64,000 nt of DNA. Source: Saccharum officinarum. Taxonomy: Eukaryota; Streptophyta; Magnoliopsida; Poales; Poaceae. The notes below the pieces were generated by a model. The model searched no databases. It had not been told where the DNA came from and saw only the letters and a program-made list of their open reading frames with translations. Location of the stretch: positions 976,407 through 1,040,406 of the forward strand of contig CM036160.1 in NCBI GenBank assembly GCA_020631735.1. Direction: 5' to 3'. How positions within the stretch are numbered: the stretch's first letter is position 1; each line of letters begins with the position of its first letter. Both the position numbers and the translations under genes were made by a program. Positions 20,836 through 32,225 of the stretch are shown piece after piece.

Positions 20836-21710
20836 ATAGCCTCCTCCTCCCACCTCTAAACCATGGCTTCCTGCTTCCTCCCCTAACCCTAGCACCAGCA
20901 TGCGAGATCCAGCCACCACGTCACCACCGGATGTCGGAGGCGCTCGTCCAGTTGCCACGCCCTTGTTAGACAGCGGAGGCGCCCGTCAAGCCACGACGCC
21001 ACCGCCGGAGTCCAGAGCCGACCATCCACAACCTGACATTTGGTGAGCCCGCCCATCCTCTTGTTCCTTGCAAAGTGGGGCAGTATTGTTGTGGATTGCA
21101 ACTGGGGTGTAGGACCAAGTTGTAGGTGTTAGTGGCTTTATGATATGCTTGTCTGAGTCAGAAGCATTTGGAATATCACCAGCTTGCGGAATAAGCACTA
21201 GATTGTGTGCTTGTCTATGTTAATGGTAGCTTGAATCTGGTAGGTATTTGTCCATGAAAATAAGCTGTTTCTTAGCCACATTTCTTTGTGATATTACTCT
21301 TAGGGTCTCAGCTGGAAATCAATAACAAAATACATGGATTTTTTAAATAGAAGATTAGATTGTTATAGGTGCTGCACTAGGAGAGATGCTTCATATAAAA
21401 GCTACTTTTACTATTTGGTCATCCCCAGCTGGTTTGAGTTCATTTGATTGTTATTGTGAAACCCATCTTTGTTTCTGGAACCCATCATTTTAACTTGTAC
21501 TGCCAGTAACCACACAATCTTAACTTGTCTCTAGCATGATTATTTGCTGATTTACATGATCTTACCAAGATTTAGTATAATAAGTTCTAATATTAAATTC
21601 ATCCTTTTAAAATTTATGTACTGATCTGTTAGTTCTCTTGCAACCCTTTTACAGAAACTGAATCCAGTTTCTGATCATTCTGCGTTTGCTCATACTAAGT
21701 AATAGAAGAA

Positions 21711-24640
21711 ATGACAAAAACCAAGTATGAGCAGGCCAGGGATGACAATGTAAGGAAAATCCAGGAACATTTTGTATCTCTGGGTATTCCAATACTAGCT
21801 CACGATGTTAGAGATGCTTTTTCCAAAAAGCAAAAGGGCAAAGGGAAGACAGTAGAATCTGACAAAACAGAATCTGACATTGACTATGATCCATCATCTG
21901 ACATTGATAACCAAACTGACAGTGATGGTGTTTCTGATGATGACCTCATTAATGAGGTCAATACCGAGGTGAGATCCATTACTTGTCCAATTAACAAGTT
22001 TATGGTCTATCTATTTGAAACATGTACTTCTTTGAAGTCAATTAATCTACTTCACACTTCTTTCTTAATTAATAAGATGCATGTTCCTCTTGCTAGGTAG
22101 GAGCGATGGTTTTAGGAACTCGTCCACAGCAGAAGAAGCAAAAGGGGCAGCAATGGCGGCTACCAACCACCAGACACCGCGCACGCCAACAAGATTCACT
22201 AGGCAAAGTGCAGCCATGCCTTCGCCTGGAGGCCGTCCATCACCTAGGGAAAGACTGCCCCTGCCTCCAAAGAACACTACCAAAGCCAACCCTAAAACTA
22301 ATCCCATTTCTAGTGCCAGCAAAGTGCAAGGCCACCTCAGTACAAGTGGCAGCAAGACCACTGAAACTACAAACACACAGCCTGCTACTCCAAACATCAC
22401 GACCACTCCAGCTATGTCTGAGCCTGTTTCAAACACAGCGCCTACTCCTACAAGATACACCAGGCAAACTGTAGCCATGTATTCGCCTGATGCACCTAGA
22501 TTTCCTAGCACCCGTGCAGCCATGACTACGCCTTGTGCAAACACTGAGCACACTACTCATAGTCCTATACCCACTCGTTCCCGATTTCCGCAACTTACTC
22601 CCACAAACAGTGTTACCCAGGCAGTTCCTACAGAGACCTCGCCAGGTGTACAGAGCTCAAGGCAAAGCAATGACATGAATGACACCCATGACCAATTTGA
22701 TGCTGCTAATTTAGAGGGTCATACAAATGAAGAAGAACCTAGTGACTTAATTCCAGGTAATCAATACATTTGTTGCTTATTATTTGCAAGCATTCTTTTC
22801 TATATTCAATATCTACATTTGTTGCTACCATACTTACCCATTTTGCTTATTATTTGCCAATGCAGCGCCTCGAAAGGAAGTCTGCAAGAAAACCATGGGT
22901 CATGGCGTCGAGAAGTTGATAAAGAGAGGAAACAGGCTACCTATCCATGTGGCTGAAGGGAAGAAAAGACCTGATGTTCCACTTCAGGCAGCAAAGCTAG
23001 CATCAGAAACTGGTGTTGCCCTTAGAGACAACATGCCTATCTACACATCTTGGAAGCTTTATGACAACGATGCGGGGAAGGCCAAAGTACAAAAAGTGCT
23101 TGATAAAGTGGCGGTGAGACAGCTATTTCACTCCAAATACTTTCTTGCATTACTACCTCTACTCCCATGTAAAAATTGTGTCTAATAAAGCATTTGTGTG
23201 GCTGCAGTCAAGGTTGGATGTGGATGTTATCAATGAGGGACCAAGCAAAGTTGCATTCACTGATATCGTTAAGAAGGGAGTAAGACAGATGAGGTATAAC
23301 CTGAAAAGGAAATACTTCGACGAGTCACTGACAATGGAATAGCTGATAGCCAAAGGACCACCACCAAAAATGAAAAAAGAGGAATGGATCCAGCTGGTAG
23401 AGTACTGGTGTGACCCAAAGAATCAGGTCCTTGCCCTGCATCACTGCTTTTGTTAATATGCAATCAAACTGTGCATGTGAATGTAAACTTTGTATTGCAT
23501 TTGTGGTGCAGGAGAAATGTGCTAAGAATAAAGTAAACCGAGGCCAAGTGCAGCTTCACCAAAGGACTGGATCTAGGTCCTATATTGCCCATCGATACAG
23601 CCTGGTACGAATACTATTGCTTTCAGTTTACACCAATTATATGGAATTGTGTGCCATCAATTAGTTCTTCCACTGAAATGTGAAATGTTATTGAGGCAAA
23701 CCTGATTGCTTGATGTTTGGCTGCATCCTTTTGCTACTATGAAATGCAAACTAGTATTTTTACATGCTGACCCTATGTTCATACTGTTATTCAAAGTTTG
23801 GTAAGATTGATAGTTGGAAGGTTCAGCAAAGAACAACCTATCAAAGTAATTAAAAAACTTTGTTGGTAAACCTGCTTATTATATATACTTGCAAAAGAAA
23901 ATGCCATGTTGGTACTAGCAATACTAGTTTTTTCCACTTACCTTTTCACATGTTGGCCCTATGTTGTACTGACCCTATGGAACTTGCAAAAGTAAATGCC
24001 ATGTTGGTGAAATGTAATGTTTGTTACTATGTTTTATTACATGTTGCAGAGGTCTAAGTACAACATGGAACCAGATGCTGTTGATTTCTTTGAGGAATGC
24101 ATGAATAGTCCCCAAAATGGCCGTACACCTCTTGCCAATGAAATATATGTAAGTTACAAAATGATTGGATACATCTAACTCATGTAAATGCCTGATTCAA
24201 CACTATTCTATGGCCTTGTTATTAATTGCATTCATTTTATGTAGGAACGAATGGTGGCAGAGAAGGAAAGAGAGCCAGAAGAAGGAGAAGCAGAAAAGTC
24301 TCCCTCCAAGATTGTTGATGAAAATCTCAGCCAGATCAGCCGTTCATCCACCTTTCTTCCTAACATTGGTGTCCCTCGACCGTCGAAGAAGGGCCGGTCC
24401 TCATCGACAGCAGCACAAGCACACATGCAAGCTCAGTTTGAGGCAACACTCCAAGCTGAAAGAGAGGAAGCTACTAGGAAGCAGGAAGAGTTGCAGGCAC
24501 AGCTTCAAGCTCAGCAGGCTGCACTTAAACAAAACCAAAGTTTGCTGCGCCAGACCCAAGAGGAAGTCAAGGGTATGCATACAAAGTTTGAAGAGACTAA
24601 TGCACTGCTGCGAGCTGTCCTGAAACTTCAGAAAGATTGA
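21711..24640 (+). pseudogene. TNPA-like CACTA protein (Transposase_24, Ptta/En/Spm family), one premature stop
   Basis: Exons deduced from frame and GT/AG sites: 21,711-21,968 (acidic, Ser/Asp-rich), about 22,097-22,756 (Thr/Pro-rich, with two TPTR[FY]TRQ repeats), 22,866-23,113, 23,208-23,426, 23,512-23,604, 24,050-24,148, 24,245-24,640. Later exons carry the Transposase_24 signature: YTSWKLYDNDAGKAKVQ, FTDIVKKGVRQMRYNLKRKY, EEWIQLVEYWCDP, KNKVNRGQVQLHQRTGSRSY. The last exon is a glutamine-rich coiled coil (EELQAQLQAQQAALKQNQ). A TAG at 23,340-23,342 interrupts exon 4. The first junction is uncertain: the frame of exon 1 does not join exon 2 cleanly at the obvious sites. TNPA-type proteins bind subterminal repeats and assist excision. 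Confidence 0.82.
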
Positions 24641-25024
24641 GGTAGGTGTGAATGCAGTTTCTGAGGAGTGAGGCCTTTGCCTAAGCTGTTGCTACCTTGC
24701 TAGAACTTATTGTTGTTGGAACTTTGTTTGAATTGTTTGTATGTTTGAATCTTTGAGGTTTGGAACCTGGAACTATGTGTTGGAAGTGGAACTAGTTCTA
24801 GAACTATGTGTTGGAAGCTGCACTTGAAGCACTGTCTTTTGGACTTGAATTTATGTGTATGCATGATGGCTTGAGTCAATTCTATATGATTTATATCTTG
24901 TGATGGGAATCTTGAGGATGATGCCTTGGCTGGTATATGTGTTGGTGGTATGAAATGTGATGAAAGATCAGTGTGTCTGGCTGGTATATATGTGTATGTT
25001 ATGAAATGTGATGAAAGATCAGTG

Positions 25025-25511
25025 TGTCGTCACTGAACATGGCTGGCATGTCGTCATGAACGACCAGACTATACATGACACTTCTAATTCGACACAAAAT
25101 ATCTTGAAAATGCGTCTACCAAGATTACAAAACATGACAAAACTACGCGTCACAAAATCTACATAACTATACATGACGCCTTGTCTTCGTCACAAAAACT
25201 CATCCAGACCTGTCCCCGAACGTATCATTTGTGACGACTTATGTATTATGTGACGCGTTGACTGCCCAATATGTGACGGTCACTGTCGTCATAAAATGTG
25301 ACAATATGTGATGACAGATAGCTTCCGTCACAAAAGGTATAGACATTTTGTGACGGTTGCACATAAAATCGTCACACGGTACATTATGTGACGGTCTTTC
25401 TATGACGACCAGCATAACGCTAGATTTTCATCATAAAGTACTTTTTATGACAAATATTGTACTTAACATGACAGTTTGTGTTTGTCATACAAGCCTAGAT
25501 TTTTTGTAGTG
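25025..25511 (+). repeat. CACTA right subterminal repeat region
   Basis: Dense GTGACG, CGTCAC, TGTGACGG and GTCGTCAT motifs in both orientations up to the right terminus, mirroring those at the left end and denser. Probable TNPA-binding region (inference). Confidence 0.78.
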
Positions 25512-25514
25512 AAT

Positions 25515-27742
25515 GAAGATCAAGACATCGATACCCCTTGTAGTCTGAGGAGTAGCCAAGAAAGACACACATGGATGAACGAGGCGATAGTTTATGGGAA
25601 GACAGGTTTGGGTAGCAAGCACATCCAAAAACATGAAGGTGTGTATAAGATGGATGAGTACCGAAAAGAGCAAAGAACGGTGTGAGGCCGCCTAAGGTCT
25701 TAGTGGGATGACGATGGAAAAGATATGTGGTAGTGTGGAGGGTGTCAGCCCAATAGACAAGGTGAAGGCTACCTTGAAAGAGTAGAGTGTGAAGAATGTT
25801 GTTGATGGTGCGAAGGGCGCGCTCTGCTTTACCGTTTTGTTTAGAGGTGTAGGGGCACGACATGCGGAGGACTGCACCCTGGGTGAGGAAGAACCTGTGG
25901 GCCGATGAGTGATCGAACTCGCGGCCATTGTCGCACTGGATGGCCTTGATAGGGGAGCCAAACTGTGTGTGCACATAAGCAAAAAAGTTAAAAAGAGTGG
26001 CAAAAGTATCAGACTTAAGGCGAAGCAGAAATGTCCAAATATAGTGAGTACAATCATCAAGAATAACGAGACAATATTTGTAACTAGACACACTAGTAAT
26101 AGGTGAGGTCCAAAAGTCACAATGTATCAAGTTGAATTTATGGAGGGCTCTAGATTGTGAGGAATCAAAGGGAAGACGAACCTGCCGACCCAATTGGCAA
26201 GCATGACAAACATGATCATTCTTTGGTTTAGTGCAAGAGATAGCTTGAGAGGTAATGAGCTTGGACAAAGCTTCTGAGCCAAGGTGACCAAGGCGGCAGT
26301 GCCATAAGGTAGTGGACACGCACATAGCGGCAAGGGCAGGTGTGCTGGTGGGTGGGAAGAACGGGTAGAGGTCGCTGGTGCTATTGCACCTGGCGATCAT
26401 GCTCCGAGTTTAGAGATCCTTCATAGAAAGGCCAAATTCAATAGAACAATTGTTGTCGGTGGTAAAGCGATGCATAGAAATTAAATTCTTGATAATGCTA
26501 GGTGCGACTAAGACATTATTAAGAACAAGAGAACGATTAAGTGTAGGAAAAGAATATGACCCAGTGGAAGTAATGGGAAGCAAAGCCCCACTACCAACAA
26601 CAATTGATGAAGGACTAAACAAGGAAGGAGGGTGTGAGGATGACAGAATACTAGCATTGTGAGCCATATGAGAGACGGCGCCGGAGTCGGCGTACCACTC
26701 GGGTGGGCTGTGGTAGGGGCAAAGTGGCCGTGAAGGAGGGTGCCGGGGCGGGCGCGCTAGAGGCTCCCCCGTACTGGAAACCGAGCGGTGCGCCGAAGCC
26801 AGGCACACAGTATCCAACATGTGGAGCGCCGTAGGGCAACATGGAGTGCAACGACACGGGAAGCAGAGCGCGGACAGCTGAGGTGTGAGGAGCCGCGTCG
26901 CATGCAAGCGAGCGACGTGGATCGCCATGAGCGCAGAGGACAGAGTCCCGTTCGTGAATCGCAAGCAGAGCACCACGCGGTGCCAAGCGCGGCGTGAAGC
27001 GTTGCGAGGATAGCGAGCAGCGCGTGCGGGACGTGCGGGCAAGCAGGCCCGAGCAGGTCAATGCGCGGCTTTAGCGGCGGGCTGAGAAGCCAGTGGCGCC
27101 GAGAGGAGATTTTTGTTTTCCTTTTGTCGACTGGAAAGAGAAGGCACACATGGTTTGCATGCGAGCATGCGAGGCGAGCGGCTGGGAAAGGAAGTTGTTT
27201 TTGTTTTTTTTTTTGACCAAGGGAAAAAGAAGGCATCGCGCGGATGGAGCTTGAGACTTGCACGGAAGGAGTCGGTGGCGCGGCTAGAAGTGTTCGTGTG
27301 ATGGTCGCGGATCACGCATGCGGCTGGGCAGGCCAATCGGATCCACGTGGCGGCGGCAGCAGGCTGGTGCCGGTGTGGCGGATCGTGGTGGCACGGGTAG
27401 CGATTGAACGGACCGCTGCAGCAGCCGGCAAATGGAGCACGAGCGAGCGGAGGGGCAAAGAGCTGGCGAACAGATCGCGACAGCTAGGGTAGCTGGCGAG
27501 CGAATCGCGACAACGAGAGGGCCCACGAATGAATCGGCGACGGGCGATGAACGCAGCGGAGATAGGTGCCCGGCGATCGGATCGGCGACAAGCGAGCAGG
27601 GAGCCATTGACGAAGTCTGCGGCAGCAGGTGGAAAGCCTGGCAAGGTGCTTGGCAGCGGGCGGATAGGTGGCCGGCGATGGAGTCAACGGTGGCAAGGGT
27701 TTGCAGAAGCGCGGTCGCAGGAGCTAACCGTCTATGATACCA
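25515..27742 (-). pseudogene. Older Copia fragment: gag remnant, protease, integrase
   Basis: On the minus strand, degraded gag sequence (about 27,040-27,730) leads to the protease site WYADSGAVSHMAHN (about 26,680). After a stop at 26,410-26,412 the frame resumes as integrase: LWHCRLGHLGSEALSKL with CHACQLG, then IHCDFWT, IQCDNGREF and YTSKQNGKAERALRTI, ending FLGYSSDYKGYRC just before the CACTA insertion. The rest of the element is at 15,900-16,506. A primer-binding-like TGGTATCATAGACGG lies at the far right (27,728-27,742). RT, RNase H and the 3' LTR are missing. Confidence 0.88.
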
Positions 27743-27915
27743 TGAAAGAGATTGTGGAATGAAAGATGTTCTATTATGTGGATTGTGCATAGTACATACG
27801 GGCAGCCGGGACGGCACATGAGCCGGTCCACAGGCAATTTACAGCCACTCAACACAAGGTGCACACATGCAGCCACTCAATACAAGATGCACACATGCAG
27901 AAACTCAACTCTACA
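27743..27915 (-). repeat. Possible 5' LTR of the older Copia
   Basis: Immediately upstream (minus strand) of the TGGTATCATAG primer-like site. Read on the minus strand the 173 bases begin TGTAGAGTTGAG and end CTCTTTCA, i.e. TG...CA. It contains two copies of a CACTCAA(C/T)ACAAG(G/A)TGCACACATGCAG block. The second LTR is not in the window, so the left limit of this LTR cannot be tested. Confidence 0.4.
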
Positions 27916-27954
27916 AGAATAGGCAGCACTCCAAATATAGCTTTCGCTAACATT

Positions 27955-28799
27955 CTTCGTGTTTTGGCAGTGAAAGTGGACGTTGATGCTCATCTCATCA
28001 CTGCTGGTTTTAAACCAGCCATGAAACTAACAAAAAAACTTAAAAAAGTAATGGTCAATGGCGTGCCCGCCACGCCCATGGCCCTGCACGCAGTTGGTCA
28101 GCCACTTCAACAGTCGTGTCCTCACGCCCCTCCTCACCGTTGGCAAATTCACCCTGACACCCTCGCCTGCCTGATCATAGATCAACACTGTAGGGATGCC
28201 GCCTCGCCGCTGCTGCCATAGAGCCTCCTCCGCACCCGCTGAGGGGGGAACCTGTGAGCGAAGGGAAGCACCCACCACACTGGCCGGAGAGGTGCACCAC
28301 CACTGGGTCCGCACGCCTATGGCGAGGGCAGGAGTGGGTGTGGTTAGGGCCAACGCGTTCACGCCAAGGGGGTCACCCCTTCAAGCGTCTGCCATGTGCC
28401 GGGGTGGTTTGGTACACCAGATGGGAGGGCAAGACCCTGGGGAAGGGAGAGAGGGAGGGACAGAGCCTGGGAGAGGGGGAAGTGGATAACACTGAGTTAA
28501 GAGGGAGAGAAAGAGGATAGAGTTCAAATGCTAGCAACCTTACTAAATACAGTGAGGATCCAAATTTTGGCTATGTGAGGGGGTTCTCAACACGAACCGG
28601 CGTTGAGAATGTTTACCGTTTGCTCATAAGATGAACTGGTGGTCAAATTCATTTTCACCACCGTCCAAGTTCCATTCTGAACCAAAAATGATTTTCAACA
28701 TTGAGTCCATTATGGACATGTGGTGAAAATATTATCACCAACGCTTACTATAGAACCAGCAGTGAAAATGGTGTAATGAAAACTATTTCTGTAGCAGTG
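27955..28799 (+). mobile_element. CACTA-derived fragment (unit 1 copy)
   Basis: Contains a CACTGCTGGTTTTAAACCAG-type palindrome near the left and ends TTTCTGTAGCAGTG at 28,799, whose reverse complement CACTGCTACAGAAA resembles a CACTA terminus. The middle is GC-rich with no coding motif. The counterpart is 37,370-37,971 plus 44,193-44,448. Its left terminus is not identified. Confidence 0.55.
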
Positions 28800-30221
28800 C
28801 ATGCAGGGAAATGGCGAAATATATGATCCATTAGTGAAGGATGCCCAAAACACGAAAATGGCTCTGGGAAGCAACAGCGGTGCGTTCCACCCTGAGCAAT
28901 TGTGGCTGTCTCCTCTGGTAGTGAACTCTAGCTGTAGTTGTTTTGTTTGAAATGAATTCCAGGTGGGGATCCTCTCCCCTCTAGAATTTCTTTAAAAAGA
29001 ACTCGGTTAATTAGATTAGATTATTACTGATTTTGTAGAACAATAATGCTGGAACCTGCCTTCTTGGACGTACGTCCTTAGGTATGTCGTGCTTGTAGTC
29101 CTGACCTCCTAGTAGCTCCTCTGCTTCTTAATCCACAAACTGTCCCTCAGCTAGTTAAGACGTGAAAACGAAGAAAGAAAGTCAAAAGCCAGTTAGGTTG
29201 AAATGAACTCGAAAAAAATCTGAAAGTGATTTGGATGAATATATAGCTAGGGTGTGATCGGTTTGGACTATCTTATTAGGAAGAAAATATCAGATTGGTT
29301 GTGATTCTCACACGTGTGAGATACTGTATATGGAATTGTTGGCTGATGGTTAAAATCCGAAAATAAATATAAGGCCTGGTGTGGGACATGGTGGCCACCG
29401 GCTCTGATCATCCAAGAGCGATACGCGATGGGCTTGCGGCCGAGGAATGTAACTGGGTTTCTGACGCTTGCTTGCTAGCTGCCCAAAGACCAAACACACG
29501 AACAAGGAAGTGGCCGGGGAGGTAGAGTGTATGTATGGACGTATGGTCATGGTGCTCGCTCTCACCTGCGATGCGATGCGATCCACCACCTTCGCCGGAG
29601 ATGACCAGCCAGCGGTCGTCGGAGATCTACTGGCATCCTAGCTACTTTTGGAGAGAAGAGAAGAACACAGCACTTAGTAGTTAGTTGGGGGAGAGCCGGA
29701 GAGGGGATGGTGGGTGCTTGTTGCAGCACACAGCACGCAGGAGATCTTCTGAAACGGTTGCTAGATTGTCGACGCGTGGCCTCGTTACACAATCATCACA
29801 CGGCCTGTTTGGTCAGCTTCCTTTTCCGGAAACTCATAATAGCTACAGGGGCCCTGTGCCTTTTGGCAGCCATTGGTGCTGCTGTATTGCTCTCCATAGG
29901 AGTAAATTATAGTACAGTGGCCATTGTGTACGGGGTGGGTTCTTTCCAAACGCTGTTGTTTTCCCTTTCTACTCAGTCCGACTCATAAAAAAATGATATT
30001 CTCACTTCATGAGAAAACAAATATTTTTTTGAATTTGACCAAATATGTATAAGAATATATTAATATTTTTGGTCCATAATTAGTATTATTGTGTTAGAAA
30101 ATAAACAAAGAGAAAAATATTTGTATAATTAACATTTTATTAGTGAGATGTATTAAACAATAATTAATACTTATATCTTCTAAAATTTTAACCCATGCAA
30201 GAGCACGGATTGATAGACTAG
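28800..30221. other. Unit 1 spacer, no gene recognised
   Basis: Matches unit 2 at 44,449-45,325 up to about 29,745 (for example TTGTTGGCTGATGGTTAAAATCC and GGAGAGCCGGAGAGG). From 29,745 to about 30,230 it holds sequence absent from unit 2, where a different 1.58 kb stretch sits. Confidence 0.6.
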
Positions 30222-30343
30222 TATTCCATAACAAACATATTTAAAGATACAAATATTAATAATATTTTTTTTACAAATCTAGTCCAACCTAAGAAAGTTT
30301 GACCAGTTATGCTCTAGCGACTATTTTTATAGCACGGAGGGAG
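30222..30343 (-). mobile_element. Stowaway-like MITE remnant, one end
   Basis: On the minus strand it begins CTCCCTCCGTGCTATAAAAA, followed by AAACTTTCTTAGGTTGGACT and an AT-rich tail, the usual layout of grass Stowaway elements. A partial counterpart is in unit 2 at about 46,915-47,025. The other end is not clear. Confidence 0.55.
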
Positions 30344-30429
30344 CATGTGGCTAGCTTGTTCGGGATGGGTCTCATCTTTGGAGCATGTGCGTAGTGCGGT
30401 GTACCGGATTCATAATCGGTCCCTAACGT

Positions 30430-31823
30430 GTTGTAACGATCACATCAACTCTGGCCACGAAAAGAAGTTGGTGCATTCTGGTACTTCTTTTTGTATGTAT
30501 GTGTGGCTGTTCATGGCCAGATCATTGATTGGTTCAATAATGCGTCGAAGTACGCTGACTACGTTATGGTGTTGCACCCTTTACATGTCTTTGTATGCTG
30601 CTACTACTCTGCTCCAGCGCTTCGTGGTGCTCTAGGGTAGGGCCGGCCGGTCCATATCGGAAGCCTGCGGCATGAATCCCACCCACGAGTAAAGCATTCG
30701 TGGGGCTGATGAAAATGAAACGGCAGAGTGAGTGACGCTAACTGGCAACCTCTACTGGCAGGCACGAGCTGCAAGCCCTAGCTGGTGGCGTGCTGGCAGT
30801 ATATGGTTGCTTTGACGAGTCCCAATAATGGATGCGTTGACAAACAAAAATGTCCATTTTGTGAAATTGTCAAAATGTGTAACGGACTTCACAATTGCAT
30901 TCCTCTCGTTGAGATGGTAAAAAAACCATATATGGAACGTCCAATTTGGAGTCCGGATGAGAGAGTTATGCCTCTGATAAAATATATGAACTACCGGTAC
31001 TACCGGTCTGAGATCACCGGTACTACCGGTCCGAGAAGATTTGGCGCAGATTTGAACTACCGGTGCTACCGGTTGGTACTACCGATGGATGGCGGTAGAT
31101 GGCGCAATTTTGCGTGAAAATGAACTACCGGTACTACCGGTCCTTGACCGGTACTACCGGTCAGGCTCCACCGGTAGTACCGGTAGGTGTTTATTCCGAA
31201 TCTAACTTTTAGATCCCGAACCGATTTGTTTCTAGATCGTTTTTGGATGTGGGAAACTTAGAAAATAAGCCTTGGAGAGGTTTTCTACTGGGATAAGACC
31301 ACCCCCTCTATATATATGAGAGGATCATGGCCGATTGAGATCCCATCTATCCAATCGACAAATCAATAACCAAAACTCCTATCTTACTCTAGTTTTCTCC
31401 TCTCAACCCTCTACCCTGCTGTTCGGCAAGCCTCTCCACGAGATTTGTTGGCATCCTAGGCGGCCTTGCTGGTCCTAGGAGATCCTCCACGTGCTTCTCC
31501 CCGACGGATCCTTCCGGGAGTGGTTCGGAAGCCGTTTCGGCCGAGAACGAGCTCTACATCGGCCCTATCGATCTCTAGATCGGTTACGCCAGTTACGCTT
31601 CATCTCTTACTATGTTGCAGGTCTTGTGAGACCTCTTGGGCATCCAAGGCCCTCGCTGGTGTGTTGGCTTGGAGCGATCTTCAACGTCAACAGGATGTCG
31701 TTTGGGCGCGAATGGCAAGATATTTCCGCCGGCCGCACGGCCGCCTATGCGGCGGCCACGGTGGGGTGGCAGGGTGTCGGTTTTCGGACTGCTTGGCATC
31801 GGCAAGCTGTTGGTTACCAATAT
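30430..31823 (+). repeat. Triplicated module, copy 1 (interrupted by solo LTR)
   Basis: Starts near GTTGTAACGATCACATCA and ends at TTGGTTACCA. It includes GTGGCGTGCTGGCAGT and GATGTCGTTTGGGC...AAGATATTTCCGCCGG. Other copies: 47,080-47,682 and 52,752-53,356. No protein motif recognised. Only this copy contains the solo LTR at 30,835-31,692. Confidence 0.8.
30835..31692 (+). mobile_element. Solo LTR, 858 bp
   Basis: Begins CGTTGAC (one change from a canonical TGTTGAC) and ends GTCAACA, with the five-base target duplication GGATG at 30,830-30,834 and 31,693-31,697. The two other copies of the surrounding module carry the uninterrupted site. Inside are about nine TACCGGT-type repeats (30,993-31,180) and a TATA box (CTCTATATATATGAG, about 31,307). 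No internal genes or second LTR, so it probably formed by LTR-LTR recombination. Confidence 0.85.
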
Positions 31824-31829
31824 ACATGG

Positions 31830-32225
31830 CCAAACGGGCTGCCCAGGCACGGCACGGCACTGGCATGACGTGGCATGGCACGTCGCGGCATGACACTATC
31901 AGGCACGGCGGCACTGCCATGCTATGCCGTATCGTGTCACCATGCCCAGGTCGCAGCCCAGGCACGGCACTAAAGGCCATTAGCCATGCCGTGCCGTGCC
32001 ACCGGGCTCCGGTGCCATCACGGACGCACCCCTAGCCACGCGCCGCCGCAAGGTCATGCTCCAGCTGCGCGGACGCGCCTGCGCTGCCGCCGCAGGGGCG
32101 TACCATCGGCTGCGAGGAGGTGCTCCTGGCCGCACGCCAGCACCTGTACGAGGACGCGACGCCGTCGCCGGGACGCGACCTGGCTGCTCCTCGCAGCCGC
32201 CGTGTGGACCCGGCTTCTTTTTAGT
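31830..32225. repeat. GC-rich palindromic sequence
   Basis: Many GGCACGGC/GCCGTGCC motifs in both orientations (31,850-32,000), then GC-rich sequence. Likely a degraded non-autonomous DNA element; absent at the equivalent point of unit 2. No gene recognised. Confidence 0.4.

Larger units (their letters stand above)
16507..25511 (+). mobile_element. CACTA (En/Spm) DNA transposon, 9,005 bp
   Basis: The left end reads CACTACAAGAATTTTG and the right end, reverse-complemented, CACTACAAAAAATCTAG. The three-base target duplication AAT is at 16,504-16,506 and 25,512-25,514. The insertion splits a Copia integrase-to-linker region at one exact point; on removing it with one AAT, the Copia frame continues, which confirms the boundaries. 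Subterminal regions are packed with GTGACG and CGTCAC motifs. Internal genes are a zf-GRF passenger gene (plus), a Transpos_assoc fragment (minus) and a Transposase_24 TNPA-like gene (plus). The catalytic TNPD (TNP2) transposase core is missing, so it would need a partner to move. Confidence 0.95.

Noticed and set aside
20212..20969. Pro/His/Thr-rich frames up to 215 codons on both strands
   Set aside because: Several frames on both strands are open together, as expected from C-rich repeats; not treated as proteins.
22065..22553. 162-codon minus-strand frame
   Set aside because: Antisense to the Thr/Pro-rich exon of the TNPA-like gene; hydrophobic composition is a by-product.
28196..28520. 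Frames in the GC-rich part of the CACTA-derived fragment
   Set aside because: The unit 2 counterpart does not preserve the full frame and there is no domain.
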